Source of the DNA: Cylindrodendrum hubeiense
Lineage: Eukaryota; Ascomycota; Sordariomycetes; Hypocreales; Nectriaceae
Assembly (NCBI GenBank): GCA_014621425.1
Contig: JAANBB010000712.1
Span: forward strand, 1 to 13,633
Reading direction: 5' to 3'
Length of the DNA: 13,633 bases
Under the pieces are notes generated by a model. That model was not told where the DNA came from. It made no database searches and saw nothing but the letters and a program-made list of their open reading frames with translations. Shown here piece after piece: positions 7,850 to 13,633 of this stretch; the first letter of the stretch is position 1; every line of letters begins with the position of its first letter. A program made the translations under genes and the position numbers.

Positions 7850-8583
7850 AGCTGGTGTTCTCTCCTCCTGCCTGCCTGATCCTGTCGTGCCGAACCTTAC
7901 CTTGCCTACCTTATTACCTTGCCTATCGCACACAAGTTTATTTTTTTTTGAGACACCATCGGAGCGGCGATTGCGATTTTCGTCCTTTTTGCTGTTCCTC
8001 TCCTCTCCTCGTGTCCGTTTCCTTTTATCGTTTCCTTCTGCCTCTTTCCTACTCGTCCGTTTGCTTTTCCCTTTTCTTTTCCCTATTCCCGTCTCCGCTC
8101 TCCGCCGTCCGCCGCCCGCCTTCGACTTCCGTCGTCCGTCCGCCTCGGCGTTGGCCCCATTGTCACGTTAGGTCGCGAGGTAGCGCCGTGTCCTGTTGAA
8201 CGGCGACTCCATCCCATCTCCAGCTCCATCTCCCTACGTCCAGCGCCCTCGAGCGCCTCGGCCTTTTCCAACACCCGCTCCTCTCTCGCCCAGCTTCCCG
8301 CCTGTTGGCCTCCTGGACCACAGCATTTCCACCGCTGCCCGCTGTCGCCACCGTCTCGTCTCTCCCCTCGTCACTTGTCGAGTTGCCGCTCCCGCGCCCC
8401 GTGTCGCTAGCTTCGTTAATTCGTCGAACCCCTGTCCTGTCAGGTACACCCAACGCCGCCGCCGACCGCCGACTGCGCTCCACCTCGACCGTCCGACCAT
8501 AGGTAGCCTTACATCCATCCCCATATCGCCATCCTGTCCCTCCCCCTCCAACCCTTCCATCCGACCTCCAGCAATCCTCCAGA
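7850..8583 (+). promoter_or_regulatory. ATG-free pyrimidine-rich leader/promoter of the Pub1-like gene
   Basis: No ATG occurs on the plus strand from 7850 to the start codon at 8584, while C and T dominate. A T9 tract lies at 7941-7949 and CTTTTC-type runs at about 8020-8090. Absence of upstream start codons over more than 700 nt suggests that much of it is transcribed 5' UTR under selection against uORFs. The transcription start and any 5' UTR intron cannot be placed from sequence alone. Confidence 0.6.
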
Positions 8584-10285
8584 ATGGCCGACGCCGGTGC
8601 TCCCTCCAACCCGGGCCAGCTGCCTCCCCCTCCCCAGCCCAACACGGGCGCCCCTGGCTTCGAAGGCAACCAGAATGGCCAGGCCAACCCATCCCACCTC
8701 CCTCCGCCTCCCCTGCATATCCCGCAGAACAACAACCCGATCCCGACGGCCATAACCTCGCCCTTGTCCGGCGGCGACAATGGCGGCATGATGTCGCCCA
8801 CCAGCGCGGGCGGCTTCCGTCGGGCTGCCCCTGAGCCCAACAAGCGCGCTCTCTATGTCGGTGGGCTGGACCAGCGCGTGACTGAGGATGTCCTGCGCCA
8901 GATCTTCGAGACGACTGGCCACGTCCAGAACGTCAAGATCATTCCGGATAAGAATGTGTGTATTTCCTGGTTGTCGTGGTGCACTGGTTGAAAGTGGCGC
9001 GTTGGTGCTAACCCCGATTTTCCCAGGCAAAGGGGTACAACTATGGGTTTGTCGAGTACGATGACCCTGGCGCAGCTGAGCGCGCCATGCAGACCTTGAA
9101 CGGACGACGAGTTCACCAATCGGTAAAATTACGCCAACTATGCCATCACTTGCCGACGACCCCGAAGCTGACATGAAGCGCAGGAAATTCGGGTCAACTG
9201 GGCCTATCAGTCAAACACCACCAACAAGGAGGACACCTCCAACCACTTCCACATCTTTGTGGGTGACTTGTCCAACGAGGTTAACGATGAGGTCCTGCTC
9301 CAGGCCTTTTCGGCTTTCGGCTCCGTCTCCGAAGCTCGCGTCATGTGGGATATGAAGACAGGTCGGTCGCGAGGCTACGGCTTCGTGGCCTTCCGGGACC
9401 GACCCGAGGCCGAGAAGGCTCTCAGCTCCATGGATGGAGAGTGGCTTGGTTCGCGGGCCATCCGATGCAACTGGGCAAACCAGAAAGGGCAACCCTCGAT
9501 GGCCCAGCAGCAGGCTATGTCCGCCATGGGCATGACCCCGACCACCCCCTACGGCCACCACCAGTTCCCTTCGCACGGCATTGCTAGCTACGAAGTCGTT
9601 CTGACCCAGACCCCGAGCTGGCAGACCACGTGCTACGTCGGAAACCTGACCCCCTACACGACCCCAAACGATGTCGTGCCTCTGTTCCAGAACTTTGGAT
9701 TCGTCGTTGAGTCGCGATTCCAGGCTGACCGGGGCTTTGCCTTCATCAAGATGGACACACATGAGAACGCCGCCATGGGTATCTGCCAAATGAATGGCTA
9801 CAATGTCAACGGCCGCCCGCTCAAGTGCAGCGTAAGCCACCCCCCTCTTCACCGCATTCACAAACTATCGATCGACCGATCGCTGACATGTCTCTAGTGG
9901 GGCAAGGACAAGACGCCCAACCCTCAGGGCGGCGGCGCCTTCGATCCCTCGCAGCAGTACAGCCCGCAGAGCGCTCAGACGCCCCAGGGCTACCCAGGAA
10001 CTCCCACGTATTATCCTCAGTATGGCGGTAAGTTTGAGGAATAACAGACCAATGTGCAGAGTGGTACTAACACCGTAAGAAGCCGCTCAGTACGGAGCAC
10101 AGCCGGGCAACTACGCACCTCCCCAGACGGGATCGCCCGCTGGCTACGGAGGCTCGCCAATGGGATATGCCGGCCCCCAGAGCGCCGGAGGCTACGGACG
10201 GGGCCAGCAACCCCCCAACGCCGAGTGGGCTCAGCCTCGCCCCGGACAGAACTTCAACAACGGATTTGGCGGTTATCAGCCGTAG
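8584..10285 (+). CDS. PUB1: Pub1/TIA-1 family RNA-binding protein with three RRMs
   Basis: Exons 8584-8955, 9027-9122, 9184-9831, 9898-10027 and 10080-10285 encode about 483 residues. Residues 1-87 are a Pro/Gly/Asn-rich disordered leader. RRM1 covers about 88-165 (RNP2 LYVGGL, RNP1 KGYNYGFVEY). RRM2 covers about 178-255 (IFVGDL, RGYGFVAF, ending IRCNWANQK). RRM3 covers about 303-372 (CYVGNL, RGFAFIKM), closing with the family-typical LKCSWGKDK. The tail from about 380 is Gln/Gly/Tyr/Pro-rich and low-complexity, ending GGYQP. This three-RRM order with the NWAYQ and WGKD linkers is diagnostic for Pub1/TIA-1/TIAR. These proteins bind U- and AU-rich mRNA, influence mRNA stability and translation, and enter stress granules through the Gln-rich tail; some members also affect splicing. 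The start codon has A at -3 and follows an ATG-free leader. The length fits filamentous-fungal members. Family assignment is firm; the symbol follows the yeast orthologue name. Confidence 0.93.
8956..9026 (+). other. Intron 1 of the Pub1-like gene (71 nt)
   Basis: The donor is GTGTGT, weaker than the GTAAGN donors elsewhere in the gene. The branch site is GTGCTAAC (9005-9012) and the acceptor CCCAG at 9022-9026. Splicing joins PDKN to AKGYNYGF inside RRM1. Reading through reaches a stop at 8989-8991, which would remove half of RRM1 and everything after it. Confidence 0.9.
9123..9183 (+). other. Intron 2 of the Pub1-like gene (61 nt)
   Basis: The donor is GTAAAA, the branch candidate AAGCTGACA near 9164-9172 and the acceptor GCAG ending at 9183. 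The junction restores VHQS-EIRVNWAY, the conserved end of RRM1. Confidence 0.9.
9832..9897 (+). other. Intron 3 of the Pub1-like gene (66 nt)
   Basis: The donor is GTAAGC, the branch candidate CGCTGACA near 9881-9888 and the acceptor CTCTAG ending at 9897. Splicing yields LKCS-WGKDK, the conserved end of RRM3. The length is a multiple of three, but the acceptor's own TAG is an in-frame stop, so retention would end the protein right after RRM3. Confidence 0.9.
10028..10079 (+). other. Intron 4 of the Pub1-like gene (52 or 55 nt) with tandem acceptor
   Basis: The donor is GTAAGT at 10028. The branch site is a perfect TACTAAC (10065-10071). Two AGs three bases apart (TAAGAAG, ending at 10079 and 10082) both keep the frame, giving Glu-Ala-Ala or Ala-Ala at the junction. 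I use the first for the coordinates, but the second is equally plausible because it lies at a more usual distance from the branch point. Confidence 0.75.
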
Positions 10286-10856
10286 GAGGCGAACGGAAAG
10301 TCCAAGCGAGTCAAGAAATGAAAGGGAGGATGATATGATTGCCGGGGCTGCATCAGCATGTTGTCATTTGAGATATCCATATTTCTGTGCACCCCCCCTT
10401 TCTCTGTTTTTTCTTTTCTTTTCTTTCGCGTATTTGGAGTTTTCTTCTTATTCTCCCCTTTCTCTTTTGTTTGGGCTATCTACCCAGTGATTCCCGTGTG
10501 CTGCTCTTTGCGGGGTTTCTTGCTTACGGTCTGTCATGCTGTGTGCATAATTTCTTTCCTTCGTCACCCCAAAAAAGTCGGGAGCGCCATGTGTTTCTTT
10601 TATTTACGAGCGCCACCCCCAGGATACCTTTGAAAGCATCGGGTCAGGGCTAGTCTGGTATTTTGTCCGTTTCAATTTTCCCCTATCCTATGACGAGGTT
10701 ATGAAATGTTTCGTCATGTCTCTCTTATGGAGCGTTGATATTTCTATGTCTACCTTATGAACGGCGAGGGGCGGCAATTCATGGAGCAACCTCTCTGTAT
10801 CTAGCGGCAAATTTTCTCGAGATTTTTTTTGTTTGACATTTGCACAAGATACGAAT
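10286..10856 (+). other. 3' UTR and downstream flank of the Pub1-like gene, U-rich
   Basis: There is no coding evidence. Strong T-rich tracts lie at 10397-10427 (repeated CTTTT) and about 10439-10472, with T-runs near 10820. These are on the mRNA sense strand shortly after the stop codon, so most of the first 300 bases is likely 3' UTR. A poly(A) site cannot be placed with confidence. Confidence 0.55.
10397..10427 (+). promoter_or_regulatory. U-rich tract in the Pub1-like 3' UTR
   Basis: Thirty-one bases contain only C and T apart from one G, with T6 followed by three CTTTT-type units. Pub1/TIA-1 proteins are known to prefer U-rich RNA, so this could be an autoregulatory binding site in the protein's own message. 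That link is inference. Confidence 0.35.
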
Positions 10857-12122
10857 TAGGAAGTGAGTGAGGGAGAGGCAGAGTGAGAGGACAGAGAAAG
10901 AGGAAGAGAAAGAAAAGCGAGTCTACGGTCTATGAGTAAGCTGCAGACCGAAAAGTTGCAGATGCAGAGGTGGGGAGGAGTGAGAAAAAGAGAATTGACG
11001 GCAAGCTGTTGCTTGTCTCGGGCTACATGCCGGTAATCTTGTCTCGAGCAATACGAACAATACCCATTTGTAGGTCCATACCTTTTTTTGTTTGGAACCG
11101 TTGGTAGCCCTTTCTGCCACACTGGACGGTTGCACGAAGTACACACGCCGACCACCATGTCGGTTGGGGATTATGGGTTGAGCAAAGAATGAAGGCGTCG
11201 TGGGCTCCATCAATGGCCCCATCGTAGATCACGTAGGTGGTGTCCGTTTTCTGGGGTTCTACGAATGACGAGCGAGAACTCGGCGGGTGGCACAGCACAG
11301 TGAACGCATTGATGAAAGCTGCATAGTGCAGACGCCGCCCTTTCAGCTCGAATGGGAGGCCCAGACGACTTGGACGTAGTCGACCCAAAGCCACCCCACT
11401 TGGATGTCGTGGCGGCTCCTTGTACATGGAACAGCATACCTTGGCTTTTTAGTCGGTCATGTCATGTTCTGAATGGCGGAGACAACGTAATCCCGTTGGG
11501 GACAGGGTGAGAGAAAAAAATACGACGGGGGCGGAAAAGCCAACAAGGGAAGATGTTGTCGTCCGAGTCGCTGCCGGTTTTTTTTTGGGCATGTTTCAAA
11601 GGCTGGTTGACAAGGCTATCGGAGACGGCTTGGCATGACAGGCGGGGGGGTAGCTGTTCCCTGCTTTTCCTGTTTTGGGGAGAGATGCGATCGGTCAAGG
11701 CACCGGGCCACGGGCTTTGGCACGTCTGGGACCTTGGATAGGGGATGACGAGGTCATGATAACGGGGGTTGGGATGATTATCGGCTGTCATTTGGGTGAG
11801 CTATGTGGTGTGGATTCGTCAGGTTTTGCGGGGGGCAGCCGCATTATGAACCAGGCGGCAAGGCCGTGAGGTGACGCGGAGGGGACTGGGAGGGGTTGGG
11901 CAGAGGATATATCTGAATGAATTGATGCTGAAATTGAAACAAAAAGGAAGATGTAAAATTCGGCACTCGTATACAAGGTCGAGGGGATGGGATTCGGATT
12001 CGAGGTGAGGCAGAGAGGAACATGTGCGACAGAGGTGTATCTGTACCTGCGTGGTACTACGGAGGACGCTCGCTTGACACGAGAAAAGATGAGAGGGAGG
12101 GGAGAGAGAGAGAGAGAGAGAG
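10857..12122. other. Unassigned region with purine-rich (minus-strand pyrimidine) tracts
   Basis: No recognisable protein is encoded. Purine-rich tracts occupy 10857-10921 (about 59 of 65 bases) and much of 11860-12122, ending in a GA repeat. Read on the minus strand these look like the pyrimidine-rich leaders seen in front of the two plus-strand genes. Minus-strand open frames of 109 codons (11462-11791) and 134 codons (11023-11427) lie downstream of the second tract but show no domain, splice or composition support. A small minus-strand gene or non-coding transcript is possible but unproven. Confidence 0.3.
12102..12122 (+). repeat. GA dinucleotide microsatellite
   Basis: About ten consecutive GA units sit at the end of a longer purine-rich stretch. 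It is probably length-polymorphic between strains. Confidence 0.9.
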
Positions 12123-12212
12123 TTTGGTAGTGCAGTAGGCGATTGATTAATTAAAGATTTTTTCCCATGTCGACCAACGTGTGGAAAGCCAATTCACCGG
12201 GTTTCCGGTTGC

Positions 12213-12235
12213 TCAGCGTCAGCGTCAGCGTCAGC
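12213..12235 (+). repeat. TCAGCG hexamer repeat
   Basis: Three perfect TCAGCG units are followed by TCAGC and imperfect AGCATC copies. It is a short simple-sequence repeat in non-coding DNA. Confidence 0.85.
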
Positions 12236-12436
12236 AGCATCAGCATTTCGCGTGGCACGCAGTAGCAAGTCCGAACGAAGCTAGATCCTGGCTCAATGGA
12301 AGATGGGGCTGGAGGTAGGTTAGTGAGAGGGGCGGACTGGCATGGATGGATGGAGATCGCGTGGAGTCCGTCTGGTGGTTGTCGAGCTTGGAACCTGGGC
12401 AGCTCTCTGCACGCTGATGGCACTGGCGCCGACGCT

Positions 12437-12454
12437 GGCACTGGCACTGGCACT
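12437..12454 (+). repeat. GGCACT hexamer repeat
   Basis: Three perfect GGCACT units, with a related GGCACTGGC copy just upstream. It is a simple-sequence repeat in non-coding DNA. Confidence 0.85.
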
Positions 12455-12640
12455 GTACAGCGCCGGGCTGAGCGAGAGAGAGCCCAGAGAGGAGATGGGG
12501 TCGGCCCTCCTCGTATGTATCCGACTCTGACTCTCTCTGCGACTCTCTTTAGGCGCCAATGGCACAAGCCAGTGAGAGGCACGTCCCCAGATTACGGAGT
12601 GGCCAAGTGGGCTGACAAGCCCAGCGCCTGGTGCTCGGTG

Positions 12641-12668
12641 CCCAGCTCTCAGTGCCCAGCTCTCAGTG
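12641..12668 (+). repeat. 14-nt tandem duplication CCCAGCTCTCAGTG
   Basis: Two perfect adjacent copies (12641-12654 and 12655-12668) are followed by CCCAG, the start of a third copy. Confidence 0.9.
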
Positions 12669-13200
12669 CCCAGGCCGCGAAAAACAGGGTCGATGACGAT
12701 GGGCGATGAGGGACTTCCATTGTGCCTGGCCGTCACTGGCAAAACAGGTAAAATACTGGCCCGCCTCGGGGGCACTCCGCGTCGTAGGCGCTTTGGGACA
12801 GCGCTGGGCCTCGAACAGCACTGGAGCACTGGGTCTCGAACTTGGCGACGACTGGAACTGCGACAGGGGGTGTGGTTCCCGGGCCGCCTTTTTTTTGTGT
12901 GTGCTCGCTCCCCCAGTCAACCAGCAACCAGACAGCTGTTGCGCAGGGTCACCGGGCCAAGGATACGTACCCAGCCGAACGGAACCTGGGGAGACGGGTA
13001 TCTAGTTAATTCCCGCTACCTTGGCCAACACTGCCAAACGCACGCGCACCCAGGTATACAGCCATATTGAGGTACCGACTCCTCCAAGGACGGCCACACT
13101 CCCAGTCGGTACCGCTACCTGGGCAGCTCTCCCCAGCAGTGTGCAGTACCGTACAGTACAGGCACCTCGCAGCGGGTACCTGGTAGCAGCGGGCAGTTGG

Positions 13201-13633
13201 TTCACTGGCTCACTCGCTGGCGCACTCGCTGAATCACTCGCTCCCGTCGCTCTCGCCCTCTGCCGTTCGCTGCCCACTCACTCGCTCACTTACTGCCTGC
13301 TGCCCAGCTGCCCAGTGTGAGCAGCGCCCGTCCAGCTGCGACAGTCACAAATCTCTGTTTGCTCCCAGACTCAGCCCGTCCTCATCCTCATCATTGATCC
13401 TCGCCGCGCCCTTGGGACGCCCCCATTTCTGTCCCTCACAATGAGCACATGCACATAGCTTCCACGGAACCACGCCTATCTCGCATCTTTCCCACCTAAA
13501 CCTCCCCCCTCCCCCCCCGGCCTTGGGCCTCCACGAGTCCACTGCCCAATCCCGCCGCACCATCTCCAATTCGTACCGTACCGCTGCGCTACCCTCCGCT
13601 CCCGCCTTGACGCTACGCGCGACCGTCCGTCAA
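13201..13633 (+). promoter_or_regulatory. Probable promoter/leader of a plus-strand gene beyond the window
   Basis: The plus strand becomes strongly C/T-rich (CACTCGCT-type repeats at about 13201-13290, poly-C runs at about 13500-13520). It resembles the stretches before the two plus-strand genes of this window. The only ATG I see from 13201 on, at 13441, opens a frame of five codons, so a start codon would lie outside. This is inferred from composition only. Confidence 0.4.

Larger units (their letters stand above)
12123..13200. other. Gene-free region with short tandem repeats
   Basis: Open frames on both strands overlap each other and have low-complexity composition without domain character. 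Visible repeats are three TCAGCG units (12213-12230), three GGCACT units (12437-12454) and a 14-nt duplication (12641-12668). Two GGTACC hexamers (13071, 13108) and one at 13175 cluster near the right edge. No gene is supported. Confidence 0.5.

Noticed and set aside
8196..8834. Long plus-strand frame overlapping the leader and first exon of the Pub1-like gene
   Set aside because: It begins at a non-ATG codon, contains no ATG before 8584, is Pro/Arg/Ser-rich, and is out of frame with the clear RRM protein.
8163..9861. Minus-strand frames of more than 200 codons opposite the Pub1-like gene
   Set aside because: They are shadows of codon composition in the RRM exons; no domains, and they run across well-supported introns of the other strand.
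12151..12829. Overlapping frames of 137-169 codons on both strands near 12.3-12.8 kb
   Set aside because: They are mutually overlapping, include translated simple repeats, and lack protein-like composition.
1..13633. CRISPR array, transposon, insertion sequence, tRNA or rRNA
   Set aside because: I looked for regularly spaced repeats, terminal inverted repeats with transposase frames, and tRNA-type TTCGA arms with matching stems, and found none that hold up; the repeats present are short adjacent tandem units.

Overview
The window looks like chromosomal DNA of a filamentous ascomycete (Pezizomycotina, probably Sordariomycetes). Evidence for this: introns of 52-75 nt with GT...AG ends and CTRAC-type branch sites, moderately GC-rich coding DNA, intergenic stretches of 1-3 kb, long pyrimidine-rich 5' leaders, and protein families typical of that group. 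The species cannot be fixed from the sequence alone. I see no bacterial, viral, plasmid, transposon or CRISPR content and no tRNA or rRNA gene.

Layout. Positions 1-1370 are gene-free and hold short direct repeats and a G-run cluster. Positions 1371-2276 form a pyrimidine-rich leader for a tandem PH-domain protein (2277-3524, plus strand, one intron). A 25-codon upstream ORF ends two bases before its start codon. Positions 3525-4163 are mostly AT-richer non-coding DNA. Positions 4164-4832 on the minus strand form a nearly open frame broken by one TAG. It has no proper 5' end and carries two similar beta-propeller/lectin-like segments, so it is probably a gene remnant. Immediately upstream of it on the same strand lies a complete gene (4847-6187, minus, two introns). 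That gene encodes a glutamine-rich, acidic-tailed protein that I read as a candidate Mediator tail subunit (Med2/Med29-like).

Positions 6188-7849 are intergenic and serve as the divergent promoter region, including a palindromic CACGTG box close to the Mediator-like gene. Positions 7850-8583 form a pyrimidine-rich, completely ATG-free leader. It leads into a three-RRM RNA-binding protein of the Pub1/TIA-1 family (8584-10285, plus, four introns), whose 3' flank carries strong U-rich tracts. From 10286 to the end I find no gene I can defend. Purine-rich tracts at 10857-10921 and about 11860-12122 mirror the pyrimidine leaders of the known genes and may mark minus-strand transcription. The last 400 bases look like the promoter or leader of a plus-strand gene starting beyond the window.

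The three solid genes are housekeeping or regulatory: phosphoinositide-type membrane signalling, RNA polymerase II transcription, and mRNA fate. They do not form an operon or cluster. The points worth following up are mostly gene-expression architecture (uORF, stop-free intron, tandem splice acceptor, ATG-purged leaders, U-rich 3' UTR) and the broken lectin-like reading frame. I found no convincing new multi-gene system.
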